In this document: positions 1 to 8,869 of the stretch, one piece after another
Layout of the letters: each line of letters begins with the position of its first letter
How positions within the stretch are numbered: position 1 is the first letter of the stretch
Origin: Chitinophaga costaii
GTDB taxonomy: Bacteria > Bacteroidota > Bacteroidia > Chitinophagales > Chitinophagaceae
Reading direction: 5' to 3'
Assembly (NCBI RefSeq): GCF_900094705.1
Contig: NZ_FMAR01000014.1
Coordinates: forward strand, 62,001 to 126,000
Length of the DNA stretch: 64,000 nucleotides
Translations under genes and position numbers: made by a program
Notes under the pieces: generated by a model
Seen by the model: only the letters and a program-made list of their open reading frames with translations
Databases searched by the model: none
What the model was told of the DNA's origin: nothing

Positions 1-157
1 AAGTTAAAAAAATAATTTGGCATGTTAAAATATCCACGGTGTATAACCTTGAATACTACACGTTTCGGTTATAAAATATAAAGCAAAGCCCGCACCAAAA
101 TGCTAACCGGCAATACTTTCGAGCCAGCCGTATGGTGAAGGCCTTGCCCGTAAACAG

Positions 158-1117
158 TTATTGCAATGCTTTTACTGCTTCGGTGATCTTAGGCACCACT
201 TCAAAGGCGTCGCCTACAATGCCGTAGTCGGCCGCTTTGAAGAAGGGCGCTTCAGGATCTTTGTTGATCACCACGATCACCTTGCTACCGTTTACCCCTG
301 CCAGGTGTTGGATGGCTCCGGAAATACCGATGGCAATGTATAAGTTTGGACGGATGGCAAGGCCGGTTTGTCCTACATGTTCATGGTGAGGCCGCCAACC
401 AGCATCTGCTACCGGGCGGGAGCAGGCCGTAGTGGCACCCAGCGCTTTGGCCAAGTCTTCCACCAGTCCCCAGTTTTCAGGGCCTTTTAAACCCCGCCCT
501 CCACTTACCACGAGGGTGGCTTCCGATAATGGCACCTCACCGGAAATAACTTCCCTTTGCAACACTTTTACTTTAGCAGGGGGAATACTGGTGTTGAAAT
601 TCACCACTTCGGCAGTAAGGCCGGAAGGCTCCAGGGCAAAGGTGTTCGGCATTACCGCCACTACTTTTGTGGCCGATGTAATGTTTACACTGGCAAAAGC
701 TTTACCGGAAAACACATTCTTTTTCACCACAAAACCACCTGCGAGGTCGGGCAACGAAATAGCGCCGGTTACCAATCCAGCTTTGAGGCGGGCGGCCACA
801 CGGGGAGCAATGGCGCGGCCATCGAAATTAAAAGGGAATACCAGTACATCGGCGCTTTCCTGTGCTGCCGCCTCAGCAATAACATGGGTATAGGCGGCAG
901 CGTCTACTTCATTTAAAGAAGGAGCCGCAACATGCAGCACTTTCGTAACGCCATAGTTGCCCAACGTGGCCAGCGCGGCGTCATCGGCAGCTCCCAGCAC
1001 AATGGCGGAGGCAGTGGTATGCAGTAATTGGGCCACTTTGGAACCATATTGAATGGCTTCCAGGGCGCTCTTTTTTACAACACCTTCAACCTGGTCTGCA
1101 AATATTAAAACGGACAT
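158..1117 (-). CDS. etfA: Electron transfer flavoprotein, alpha subunit
   Basis: 319 residues, the normal length for EtfA. It pairs with EtfB to carry electrons from acyl-CoA and other flavin dehydrogenases to the quinone pool; EtfA holds most of the FAD site. The C-terminal FAD domain is clear: [11 protein letters not shown] at about 205-215, then SRPVADAGW, then HEHVGQTG and a run [15 protein letters not shown] typical of the family. It lies 62 bases downstream of etfB on the same strand, so the two are almost certainly co-transcribed from the promoter upstream of etfB. The start gives the usual EtfA N-terminus (MSVLIFADQ). The product is cytoplasmic. Nothing unusual was seen. Confidence 0.96.
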   Translation of the reverse strand: MSVLIFADQVEGVVKKSALEAIQYGSKVAQLLHTTASAIVLGAADDAALATLGNYGVTKVLHVAAPSLNEVDAAAYTHVIAEAAAQESADVLVFPFNFDGRAIAPRVAARLKAGLVTGAISLPDLAGGFVVKKNVFSGKAFASVNITSATKVVAVMPNTFALEPSGLTAEVVNFNTSIPPAKVKVLQREVISGEVPLSEATLVVSGGRGLKGPENWGLVEDLAKALGATTACSRPVADAGWRPHHEHVGQTGLAIRPNLYIAIGISGAIQHLAGVNGSKVIVVINKDPEAPFFKAADYGIVGDAFEVVPKITEAVKALQ

Positions 1118-1179
1118 ACATGATAAATTTAAGGTAACATGGAATTACCGCGTGGTGGCGGTTTTGAAAGGCAACATGT

Positions 1180-1920
1180 TTATATCACTTTAGCTTCTTC
1201 ATGCAGCAGGCGAACCAGTTCTGCAGGATTATCAGCTGGAATAAGTTTCACGCCCGCTTTGGCCGGGGGTAATTCAAAACTTACAATGCTGGTCAGCGTG
1301 TCTGCTGCAACCGGCTCACTTACGGTAAGTGGCTTGGTACGGGCTGCCATGATGCCGCGCATATTAGGTATGCGGGCTTCTGCCATCCCTTTTTGGCAGC
1401 TTACCACTACAGGCAATGTTACCTGGTTTACCTCTTCCCCACCCTCTATTTCCCGGCGTATGGTGGCGGTATTGCCATTTAATTCAAATTTTGCAGCAAT
1501 GGAAACAAAAGGTAGCTGTAGCAGTTCCGCTACCATGCCCCCAATGCCAGAGCCATTGAAATCGATAGTTTCCTTACCGGTAAAAATAAGGTCGTAACCC
1601 TGTTGGGCTGCCAGCGCGGCTATTTGTGCAGCAATATAATAACTGTCCTGACTGTTGGCATTGATGCGAAATGCTTCATCGCCTCCCAGGGCCAACGCTT
1701 TGCGGATAATGGGTTCTGTATCGGCACCGCCTACGGTAACCAGGTGCACGGTGGCACCGGTAGCTTCTTTCAGTTCCAGGGCACGAACCAGGGCATACCA
1801 TTCGTCGTAGGGGTTGACGATAAATTGAACACCCGCTTCACTGAATTTCGTGTTATTGTCGGTGAACGCTATTTTTGCAGTTGTGTCGGGAGTTTTGCTA
1901 ATACAAACTAAAATCTTCAT
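1180..1920 (-). CDS. etfB: Electron transfer flavoprotein, beta subunit
   Basis: 246 residues, full length. It begins MKILVCISKTPDTTAKI, the classic EtfB N-terminus, and keeps the AMP-binding signature region with CQKGMAEARIPNMRG at about 175-190. It forms the soluble heterodimer with EtfA and binds AMP as a structural ligand. First gene of an etfB-etfA operon. A good Bacteroidota promoter lies about 40 bases upstream, giving a leader of roughly 30 bases. The divergent neighbour is a small TPR protein. Confidence 0.96.
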   Translation of the reverse strand: MKILVCISKTPDTTAKIAFTDNNTKFSEAGVQFIVNPYDEWYALVRALELKEATGATVHLVTVGGADTEPIIRKALALGGDEAFRINANSQDSYYIAAQIAALAAQQGYDLIFTGKETIDFNGSGIGGMVAELLQLPFVSIAAKFELNGNTATIRREIEGGEEVNQVTLPVVVSCQKGMAEARIPNMRGIMAARTKPLTVSEPVAADTLTSIVSFELPPAKAGVKLIPADNPAELVRLLHEEAKVI

Positions 1921-1957
1921 GACCTTTAACTGTTTTATTGTTTAAACGCGGTATGGG

Positions 1958-1987
1958 CAAATATATCCAATTCGGGTATATGAGCAA
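1958..1987 (-). promoter_or_regulatory. Promoter of etfBA (Bacteroidota type)
   Basis: On the minus strand TTG (1987-1985), 19 bases, then TATATTTG (1965-1958). This fits the Bacteroidota primary sigma consensus TTTG-N19-21-TAnnTTTG. The predicted start point near 1952 leaves about 30 bases before the etfB ATG. Confidence 0.7.
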
Positions 1988-2011
1988 GCACTGAATAAAT
2001 TATACTGGGCT

Positions 2012-2329
2012 ATGCAGGCAGACCGGATCTCCCAAATAAAAAAAATGCTGGAAACCAGTCCGCAAGACAGTTTCCTGCAACACGCCCTGGCGTTGGAATA
2101 TATCAAGCTGAACGACGATGCAGGCGCTCGCGCCCTCTTTGAGTCGGTGCTGGCACACGATCCGGCTTACACCGGCTCATACTACCACCTTGGCAAATTA
2201 CTGGAACGCCAGGGCGAGCGCAACGCCGCCCAGGCGATATATGAGCAGGGCATGGCTATTGCCAGGGAGCAAAAGGAAAGGCATGCTTATAACGAACTGC
2301 AATCTGCCTACGAAGACTTAATGTATTAA
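2012..2329 (+). CDS. Small TPR-repeat protein
   Basis: 105 residues, cytoplasmic, with no signal peptide. Two TPR-like helix pairs are visible: residues about 18-50 (FLQHALALEYIKLNDDAGARALFESVL, quoted here only as a helix-turn-helix pattern) and about 52-85, where YHLGKLLERQGERNAAQAIY has the W/L-G-Y-A-F spacing of a TPR. TPRs mediate protein-protein contacts, so the partner cannot be told from sequence. It is divergent from etfB and about 100 bases upstream of tilS on the same strand. Small TPR proteins of this kind are common in Bacteroidota. The function is unknown. Confidence 0.85.
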   Translation: MQADRISQIKKMLETSPQDSFLQHALALEYIKLNDDAGARALFESVLAHDPAYTGSYYHLGKLLERQGERNAAQAIYEQGMAIAREQKERHAYNELQSAYEDLMY

Positions 2330-2433
2330 AGGGTACCAGGCAACTTTTGGTTTCTTCATGCATGCACGCCTTGGCGGCCTGGCGCCTTCGCTATGCAATA
2401 GCTTGTACCTTACACACTATAGATCATTCATTC

Positions 2434-3765
2434 ATGCTGCAACGATTTTTAGCTTACCTACATCAATTACAACTGATTTCACCTACGCAATCCTTACTGG
2501 TGGCGGTAAGCGGCGGTGCGGACTCTGTGGCCCTGGCTTACCTTTGCAAAGAAGCCGGGCTTCCTTTCGGGATGGCCCATTGCAATTTCCAATTGAGAGG
2601 CGAGGAATCACTGCGCGATGCACACTTTGTTGAGGCGCTTGCCCTGCAACTGGATGTGCCTTTTTTCTCCATCGAATTTCCTACGGTGTCTTATGCAGAA
2701 CAGCATAAAATTTCTATACAGGTGGCAGCGCGGCAGTTGCGGTACGACTGGCTGGAGCAGGTGCGTACGCAGGAAAATTACACATATGTGGCTACCGCCC
2801 ATCACCAGCAGGACAATGTAGAAACGGTATTGATGAATCTTTGCAAAGGCACTGGTATAGCGGGGTTGCACGGAATATTACCCAAACAGGGTACCCTGGT
2901 ACGCCCCTTGCTTTTCACTGATAAAGCTACCCTACTGGCTTACCTGGGCTCACGCCCTTATGTGGAAGACAGCACCAATCACACGGATAAATACACCCGC
3001 AATTTTTTTCGCCAGCACGTGATACCCGCTATGCAGGAGGTAATTCCGCAGGCGGTGCAAAATATAAGCCATAGCATTGAACACTTCCGGGATGCAGAAG
3101 TGTTATATAAGCAAGCCATTGCATGGCATAAAAATAAGTTGCTGGTACAAAATGGTCCTCATTTCCAGGTAGCCGTGCGCAAATTGCAGAAGGCAGTTCC
3201 TTTGCAGACGATCGCATTTGAGTTATTCGCACCCTTCGGCTGTACGCCGGCGCAAACGGAACATATACTACAACTGCTGCAGGCGGAGTCTGGCCACTAT
3301 GTAGACACGGCTACCCATCGGGTGCTGCGCGACCGCGCCTGGCTGCTGATCCTGCCACATGCTGAGCCAGACAATAGCGTTTTTGTGCTGGAAAATGCCG
3401 GCACAACCCTATCAACAGGCACCGGCACATTGCAGGTAAGTAAGGTAGATGTCGCGCCCGCCTCCATCCCGGAAGGACCTCTACTCGCTTATCTGGACGC
3501 ACAGCAGGTAAAATTCCCCCTACTACTGCGCCGCTGGAGAACGGGCGATTATTTTTATCCATTGGGTATGACGAAGAAGAAAAAGCTAAGTCGTTTTTTT
3601 ATTGACCAAAAATTGTCGCTAGCCCAAAAAGCGCAGGTATGGGTGGTAGAATCGGATAAACACGTGGTGTGGGTAGTGGGCATGCGAATAGATAACCGGT
3701 GTAAGATCACCGCCAATACAGGCGCTCACCTGGTTCTGCAATGGACACCAGCCATCCAATCCTAA
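2434..3765 (+). CDS. tilS: tRNA(Ile)-lysidine synthetase
   Basis: 443 residues from the chosen ATG. TilS converts C34 of the AUA-decoding tRNA-Ile to lysidine using ATP and lysine. The PP-loop motif SGGADS lies about 25 residues from the N-terminus, as in the family, followed by the HCNFQLRGEES and ATAHHQQDNVET motifs. The C-terminal TilS domain is present (RRWRTGDYFYPLGM, KKKLSRFFIDQK). The open frame extends upstream to a TTG at 2347, but those 29 residues look non-coding and the N-terminus MLQRFLAYLHQ is typical. The gene is essential in most bacteria and ends at a strong hairpin shared with convergent serA. Confidence 0.95.
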   Translation: MLQRFLAYLHQLQLISPTQSLLVAVSGGADSVALAYLCKEAGLPFGMAHCNFQLRGEESLRDAHFVEALALQLDVPFFSIEFPTVSYAEQHKISIQVAARQLRYDWLEQVRTQENYTYVATAHHQQDNVETVLMNLCKGTGIAGLHGILPKQGTLVRPLLFTDKATLLAYLGSRPYVEDSTNHTDKYTRNFFRQHVIPAMQEVIPQAVQNISHSIEHFRDAEVLYKQAIAWHKNKLLVQNGPHFQVAVRKLQKAVPLQTIAFELFAPFGCTPAQTEHILQLLQAESGHYVDTATHRVLRDRAWLLILPHAEPDNSVFVLENAGTTLSTGTGTLQVSKVDVAPASIPEGPLLAYLDAQQVKFPLLLRRWRTGDYFYPLGMTKKKKLSRFFIDQKLSLAQKAQVWVVESDKHVVWVVGMRIDNRCKITANTGAHLVLQWTPAIQS

Positions 3766-3768
3766 AAA

Positions 3769-3800
3769 AAATGCCGCTCACCTACTGGTAAACGGCATTT
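3769..3800. terminator. Bidirectional terminator between tilS and serA
   Basis: An 8-base perfect stem, AAATGCCG (3769-3776) pairing with CGGCATTT (3793-3800), follows an A-run on the tilS side. It lies between the two convergent stop codons and can serve both genes. Confidence 0.75.
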
Positions 3801-3821
3801 ACTATGCATTAAATACTATGT

Positions 3822-5060
3822 TTAGTACAATACCCTGGTCTTAATGGTAGCCGGTACGTCTTTCAAAAATGCCAGCGCATCGGCAGAAAGGTTGCTGTCT
3901 ACATCCAGCACCACGTAGCCTATCTGTTCGTTGGTTTTTAAATATTGACCCAGGATATTGATTTTGTTGGAAGACAGTGCGGTGTTGATGGCGGAGAGTA
4001 CACCCGGTACGTTTTCGTGGATGTGAAGAATGCGGTGGGCATGTTCTACTTCCGGCACGCTCAGGGCAGGCACACTGTGTGAGCCAAAGCTGTTGCCGGT
4101 TTCCAGGTAAGCCAGCATTTTGCTGCTTACATCCAGGCCAATATTATGTTGAGCTTCCTCCGTGCTGCCGCCAATGTGTGGCGTGAGGATTACATTAGGT
4201 AATTTTTGTAAAGGGGAGGAAAAAGCAGCGCCATTTTTCTCGGGTTCCACCGGGAACACATCGATGGCTGCGCCGCTGATATGGCCGCTTTCCAAAGCCG
4301 CTTTCAACGCATCCAGGTCTACCACCTCGCCACGGGCATAATTGATGAAAATAGCACCGGGCTTCATCATGGCCAGTACAGGGGCGGTAATCATATTGGT
4401 GGTAGCAGGCGTGCTGGGTACGTGCAGCGACACTATATCTGCCTTACTCAAAAATTCTTCGAGTGAACGTATTTGCACTGCATTGCCCAGCGGTAATTTG
4501 GTTACAGTGTCGAAGTAAGTGATCTTCATGCCCAGGGCTTCGGCCAGTACGCTCACCTGGCTGCCTATGTTGCCATAGCCAATAATGCCCAAGGTTTTGC
4601 CCCGTAATTCATAACTGCCTTTGGCTTCTTTCATCCACACCCCGTTGTGGGCGGCTATGTTTTTGTCGGGAATGCGCCGGATCAGCATGATAGACAAGCC
4701 TATCACCAGCTCGGCCACAGAGCGGGTATTAGAGTAAGGTGCGTTAAAAACCGCCACCCCATGGGCTTTGGCGCTGGCCATATCTACCTGGTTGGTACCA
4801 ATGCAGAAACAACCTACGGCCTGCAATTTTCTTGCGGCGGCCAGCACATTGGCGGTAATTTGCGTTTTGGAACGGATGCCTAACAGGTGAACGTCTTTGA
4901 TCTCCTGTATGAGCTGCGCTTCACTTAAAGCCCCCGATACCCTGCGTACATTTTCATATCCAGCCGATTTGAACTCTGCTGCAGCAGCGTCGCTAATATT
5001 TTCCAGCAGGAGGATGTTGATTTTTTCTTTTGGGTAACTAGTAAGCTTTTGCTGATCCAT
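3822..5060 (-). CDS. serA: D-3-phosphoglycerate dehydrogenase with ACT domain
   Basis: 412 residues from the chosen start. It oxidises 3-phosphoglycerate with NAD+, the first step of serine synthesis. An N-terminal substrate domain is followed by the NAD fold with GKTLGIIGYGNIGSQ at about 155-170, the catalytic Arg in NYARGEVVD, the following Glu, and the His in TPHIGGSTEEAQ. The C-terminal ACT domain (HENVPGVLSAINTAL onward) binds serine for feedback inhibition. This is the short E. coli-like form. The open frame continues to 5165, but a near-perfect promoter at 5136-5166 lies inside that extension, so the ATG at 5060 (MDQQKLTSYPKEKINILLLE) is the real start. Confidence 0.95.
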   Translation of the reverse strand: MDQQKLTSYPKEKINILLLENISDAAAAEFKSAGYENVRRVSGALSEAQLIQEIKDVHLLGIRSKTQITANVLAAARKLQAVGCFCIGTNQVDMASAKAHGVAVFNAPYSNTRSVAELVIGLSIMLIRRIPDKNIAAHNGVWMKEAKGSYELRGKTLGIIGYGNIGSQVSVLAEALGMKITYFDTVTKLPLGNAVQIRSLEEFLSKADIVSLHVPSTPATTNMITAPVLAMMKPGAIFINYARGEVVDLDALKAALESGHISGAAIDVFPVEPEKNGAAFSSPLQKLPNVILTPHIGGSTEEAQHNIGLDVSSKMLAYLETGNSFGSHSVPALSVPEVEHAHRILHIHENVPGVLSAINTALSSNKINILGQYLKTNEQIGYVVLDVDSNLSADALAFLKDVPATIKTRVLY

Positions 5061-5135
5061 AAACACAAATTGATGTAAGATAATACTGCCTGCCATGGTT
5101 GGCGTAAAAATTGCTCCAATCCGGCTTTGAGGCCA

Positions 5136-5166
5136 CAAACCTAAAAAGTGTTTGGGAATAATCAAA
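5136..5166 (-). promoter_or_regulatory. Promoter of serA
   Basis: On the minus strand TTTG (5166-5163), exactly 19 bases, then TAGGTTTG (5143-5136): a full match to the Bacteroidota promoter consensus. Transcription should begin near 5130, about 70 bases before the serA ATG. It rules out the longer open-frame start. Confidence 0.8.
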
Positions 5167-5285
5167 CAGCGTTGTTTTAGTATTCGATATTCTCCAAAAA
5201 AGCCGAAGGAATGCCTTGTTTTTTGAAGATTTTCGATGATTATTGCTTAAATGTTCCTTAAAAGACAGGGTTTAAGTGAGTTTTA

Positions 5286-5317
5286 TTTGGGAAACATCCG
5301 TGAGCGTTCTATATTTA
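5286..5317 (+). promoter_or_regulatory. Promoter of the beta-lactamase-like lipoprotein gene
   Basis: TTTG (5286-5289), 20 bases, then TATATTTA (5310-5317), one base off TAnnTTTG. The predicted start near 5322 supports translation from 5356 or 5362 instead of the open-frame start at 5251. Confidence 0.6.
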
Positions 5318-5355
5318 GCGCTTTCAGCAAAAAGTCTCGTTATTTTATTACCGTC

Positions 5356-6780
5356 ATGTTCATGAAGCGATTGAAACCGATTTTAATTTTATTTACGGTA
5401 TCCGGACTGGTTTTCTGCACTTGTTGCCAAAACAGCGCCGAGGGGAAAAAGGCCGAATCCCGCAAAACGCCCGTTCCTGTTGAAGATACAACTTATACGC
5501 TTCATCTTACTCCCGAACAAAAGGCGGCTATTCTGGCCCGCCCCCGTAACAAACAATTGCAGCAAGAGCTTTCCATTTTTTATAATAAGCAGTTACTTCG
5601 TACTGGTTTTAACGGGGGTATTATTGTAGCCAAAAAGGGTGTGGTATTGTTTGAACAGTACCATGGCATAGAAGATCTATCCAGCCGGCAGCCTATTTCC
5701 GATAGCTCTACTTTTCAGATGGCCTCCGTTTCCAAAACTTTTACCGCCATGGGTATTCTATGGCTGATGGAACATGGTAAACTGAACCTGGACGACAATG
5801 TACAGTTATATATTCCCGACTTTCCCTACAATGGGATCACCATCCGCCTATTGCTGAGCCACCGGAGCGGCCTACCCAATTACCTGTATTTCTGCGAAAC
5901 CATGGTAAAAGATAAAGGCCAGTTTCTGAGCAACCAGGATGTGATAGATCTCATGATCAAAAACAAACCCGCTATACACCGCCCACCCAACCGGGGGTTT
6001 GAATATAATAATACCAATTTTATGTTGCTGGGTTCCATCATCGAAAAGGTGAGTGGCATGAAATACGCAGACTTCCTGCAGCAAACTTTTTTCACCCCCA
6101 TTGGCATGCACAGTACCTTCGTGTACAACCCTACTGCACCTAAACGCCCCCACCAAACGGTGAGCATGCGTGGCAATCGCCAGGAACCAGATACTTATTT
6201 CGATGGCGTAATCGGCGACAAAGGCATTTACAGCTCTGTACCAGACATGTTAAAGTGGGACCAGGCATTATATTCTGGCAACCTGTTTAAACCCGAAACG
6301 CTGGAAGCGGCTTACCGTGCCTACAGCCACGAGCGCCCTGGTATACGCAACTATGGCCTGGGATGGCATTTGATGATACACCCAGATAGTTCCAAAATTG
6401 TGTACCATAATGGCTGGTGGCATGGCAATAACTTAGTATTCACTCGTTTCGTGGAAGACACCACCACCATTATTATCCTTGGAAATAAATATAACACCGG
6501 CATATACCACGCCGTGGCACCGATCAGCGAAATACTGGGCCACAGCGATGCCGCCGATGATGGAGAAGACGCCTCCGAAGGTACGCCTACCACCGCGCCC
6601 AATGCGCCCATTACGGTAGCCGATTCTTCCAAGAATGCTATACTGACGCCAGTGCCCCGGGTGCCACACCGGAAGAGCAACCTGCATCGCAAAAGCGCAA
6701 CAACAAAGAAGAAAACAGCGGGCAAGCCATTGCACCGTACTACCACAGGTACTACGACTATAAAAAAGAAGAAGAAATAG
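5356..6780 (+). CDS. Serine beta-lactamase-like hydrolase, exported lipoprotein
   Basis: About 474 residues. From MFMKRLKPILILF a hydrophobic signal runs to Cys (VFCTCCQNSAEG), so it is a probable lipoprotein. The catalytic domain belongs to the class C beta-lactamase/DD-peptidase (penicillin-binding-protein-like) family: SVSK (Ser-x-x-Lys) in FQMASVSKTFTAMG, the Tyr-x-Asn motif as EYNNTN, and HNGWWHG as the KTG-equivalent. The substrate is unknown; such proteins can be peptidoglycan hydrolases, esterases or D-aminopeptidases. After the domain ends there is a low-complexity acidic then Thr/Lys-rich tail of about 65 residues finishing in five lysines. The neighbouring genes are unrelated. Either ATG at 5356 or 5362 is possible. 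Confidence 0.85.
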   Translation: MFMKRLKPILILFTVSGLVFCTCCQNSAEGKKAESRKTPVPVEDTTYTLHLTPEQKAAILARPRNKQLQQELSIFYNKQLLRTGFNGGIIVAKKGVVLFEQYHGIEDLSSRQPISDSSTFQMASVSKTFTAMGILWLMEHGKLNLDDNVQLYIPDFPYNGITIRLLLSHRSGLPNYLYFCETMVKDKGQFLSNQDVIDLMIKNKPAIHRPPNRGFEYNNTNFMLLGSIIEKVSGMKYADFLQQTFFTPIGMHSTFVYNPTAPKRPHQTVSMRGNRQEPDTYFDGVIGDKGIYSSVPDMLKWDQALYSGNLFKPETLEAAYRAYSHERPGIRNYGLGWHLMIHPDSSKIVYHNGWWHGNNLVFTRFVEDTTTIIILGNKYNTGIYHAVAPISEILGHSDAADDGEDASEGTPTTAPNAPITVADSSKNAILTPVPRVPHRKSNLHRKSATTKKKTAGKPLHRTTTGTTTIKKKKK

Positions 6781-6811
6781 TGCATTCCATACCGTAAATA
6801 GGATTGCCATG

Positions 6812-6838
6812 GCACGGAAGTTAGCTTCCGTGCTTTTT
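6812..6838 (+). terminator. Terminator overlapping the 3' end of the convergent CDF gene
   Basis: GCACGGAAG (6812-6820) pairs with CTTCCGTGC (6825-6833) around a 4-base loop and is followed by TTTTTATT. It ends the beta-lactamase-like gene on the plus strand while coding for the last residues and stop codon of the minus-strand transporter gene. Confidence 0.75.
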
Positions 6839-7834
6839 ATTGGGAAGTACATTTTCGCGGTCCCAGGTGAGTAATTGTTCAAAAGCGAAACTACGCACAG
6901 GGCATTCTAAAAGTTTGCAAATCCTGCAAGAAGTAGGCAGACATGGATCGCTGTGGATGAAGTATTCTATTTCACCATGACTTTCCCATTCCTTGGTTAC
7001 CAGGTGTTCCAGGGATTTCATTTCTTCATGGGCATCGCTGAGCGGCAGGTAAAAAGGAAGGGTTACATGACAGTCCAGGTGATAGTTATTACCGTATTGC
7101 TGCACGCGCATATTATGTACATCTATCCAGGTATCGCGGCGATGGGTGTTCAGAACATGAATCAGTTTGTCTACCAATTGCATATCTGTTTCGTCCATGA
7201 GTCCGGAAATAGAACGCCGCAATAGTTTATAGCCATTCACTAAAATTACCACGCCCAATAGGATAGATACTGCCGGGTCTACCCAATGCCAGCCAGTGAA
7301 GCGCATCAACAGCAATGCTCCTATCAGTGCGCCGCTACTATATACATCGGTCATAATATGCTGGCCATTGCCAGCGATGGTGATAGATGACATGCGTTTG
7401 CCGGCGGCTTTCAGGTAAAGAGCCAGCCATAGGTTAGCCAAGGTGGTGGCGATTTCTATCCAAAGTCCGTTGCTAATGTCATCGGGTTTGCGATCCAGAA
7501 AAATGTTTTGGCCAGCCTTGAATAAAATGAGGATACCCGCAATGAAGATCATGGCTCCTTCGAAGCCAATGGAGAAGAATTCTACTTTGCCATGACCGTA
7601 GGGATGGTTCTCGTCTTTTGGTTTGCCGGCTAGGTAAATGCTGTAACAGGCAAATGCGCCAGCCACCACATTGATGATAGATTCCAGTGCGTCGGAGAGA
7701 ATAGCCACCGAATGGGTGAGGAAGTAAGCGGCAAATTTAGCTACGGTGAGTACAAAACTTACCACCAGCGATACGGTGATGATGCGCAATTCTTTTTTTA
7801 CCAAAGCAATCGTTTCTGAGTTGAAGACAGTCAT
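6821..7834 (-). CDS. Cation diffusion facilitator (CDF) metal exporter
   Basis: 337 residues, with about six membrane helices in the first 210 and a cytoplasmic metal-binding domain after. CDF proteins exchange divalent metals for protons. TM2 carries SDALESIIN, where Glu and Asn stand at the positions of the two Asp of E. coli YiiP; TM5 carries the usual His-x3-Asp (HIMTD). The Glu/Asn variant may alter metal choice (inference). The C-terminal domain ends with four cysteines, DPCLPTSCRICKLLECP, a possible extra metal site. It follows infC on the same strand, but a strong terminator separates them. The metal (Zn, Fe, Mn) cannot be assigned from sequence. Confidence 0.9.
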   Translation of the reverse strand: MTVFNSETIALVKKELRIITVSLVVSFVLTVAKFAAYFLTHSVAILSDALESIINVVAGAFACYSIYLAGKPKDENHPYGHGKVEFFSIGFEGAMIFIAGILILFKAGQNIFLDRKPDDISNGLWIEIATTLANLWLALYLKAAGKRMSSITIAGNGQHIMTDVYSSGALIGALLLMRFTGWHWVDPAVSILLGVVILVNGYKLLRRSISGLMDETDMQLVDKLIHVLNTHRRDTWIDVHNMRVQQYGNNYHLDCHVTLPFYLPLSDAHEEMKSLEHLVTKEWESHGEIEYFIHSDPCLPTSCRICKLLECPVRSFAFEQLLTWDRENVLPNKKHGS

Positions 7835-7956
7835 TTAAAATTACGTATCTTTTCTCACATGCCGACAAAGATGCCTTGCTACAGGAGCCTACGCCGGCCA
7901 TTATGTCCCGGGCAAAAAAAGTGTTGAAAGGACTGCAGGCATAAACTTGCATAAAA

Positions 7957-7994
7957 AAAACGCCAGACACAGTAATAACTGCGTTTGGCGTTTT
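7957..7994 (-). terminator. Terminator after infC
   Basis: A 16-base stem with two mismatches (7957-7972 with 7979-7994) and loop TAATAA. On the minus strand it ends in a run of eight T. It closes the thrS-infC unit. Confidence 0.85.
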
Positions 7995-8015
7995 GTTTTG
8001 TATGAAAATCTACAA

Positions 8016-8750
8016 TTATTCTGGTTTGCTTTCCGTGGTGGCTTGTGGTGCTGCAGCGGGCGCTTTAGACTCACGGGGTGCCTGTCCTTCTTTCGGCTCA
8101 CGGGGTTCTCTCTGTTCTTTTGGCTCTTTTTCCTTGGCCGCTTTCTTGGCGGCTTTGGGAGCGAAGATCACGATCATACGTTTACCTTCCATCAGCGGCA
8201 TGCCTTCCAGGGCGCCTACGTCTGCCAGTCGTTCGGCAAATTTCAGCAAGATCAGCTCACCACGTTCTTTAAACATAATGGCGCGGCCTTTAAACTGTAC
8301 GTATGTTTTTACCTTGTTGCCTTCCCGCAGGAATTTTTCCGCATGTTTGGATTTGAAGTCAAAGTCATGATCGTCGGTATTGGGCGTGAAGCGGATTTCT
8401 TTCACCTCGCTTTTGTGCGCCTTCGCCTTCATTTCCTTTTCCTTCTTCTTCTTCTCGTAGAGAAATTTATTGTAATCAATAATGCGGCAAACCGGCGGTA
8501 CTGCACTGGGGGAAATTTCCACCAGGTCCAGTTGCTGGTCTTCCGCCATTTTCAGGGCGTCGTCCGTCCTGTAAACGCCAGGTTCTACGTTTTCTCCTAC
8601 CAGTCGCACTTCCGGAACACGGATCATACGGTTAGTACGGTGTTCCTGTTGTTGCTCCCGGCGGAAATTAGGATTACGGCCGCGAAAGTTGTTATTATTG
8701 GGACTGGCGCCGGATGGGCGATTAAAACTTGGTCTTGGTCCTTGTTGCAT
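8016..8750 (-). CDS. infC: Translation initiation factor IF-3, with extended ends
   Basis: 244 residues, longer than the usual ~180. IF-3 binds the 30S subunit and checks initiator tRNA and start codon. The core from about residue 38 (HRTNRMIRVPEVRLVG) shows both domains, including CRIIDYNKFLYEKKKKEKE at the interdomain linker and IRFTPNTDDHDF in the C-domain. Two extras are visible: an Asn/Arg/Gln-rich N-terminal tail of about 37 residues and a repetitive C-terminal tail of about 45 residues rich in Lys, Glu, Pro and Arg. It lies 119 bases after thrS. The usual partners rpmI and rplT do not follow; a terminator and a CDF gene do. The start is ATG. Confidence 0.95.
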   Translation of the reverse strand: MQQGPRPSFNRPSGASPNNNNFRGRNPNFRREQQQEHRTNRMIRVPEVRLVGENVEPGVYRTDDALKMAEDQQLDLVEISPSAVPPVCRIIDYNKFLYEKKKKEKEMKAKAHKSEVKEIRFTPNTDDHDFDFKSKHAEKFLREGNKVKTYVQFKGRAIMFKERGELILLKFAERLADVGALEGMPLMEGKRMIVIFAPKAAKKAAKEKEPKEQREPREPKEGQAPRESKAPAAAPQATTESKPE

Positions 8751-8869
8751 TAAGAAAAATAAAAATTACTAATTAACGAATTTTAAAAATTGAGTCAAAA
8801 AGAAAACTGCAATTTGCGTACCCGAATTTATAAAAGTTTTATGTGATTTATATTACACATTCAAAAAAA

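Noticed and set aside
432..893. Plus-strand frame across etfA
   Set aside because: Antisense shadow of a well-conserved gene, as are most other long opposite-strand frames in the window.
5060..5165. Longer serA start
   Set aside because: It would put the start codon inside a full-consensus promoter, and the added residues do not match the family.
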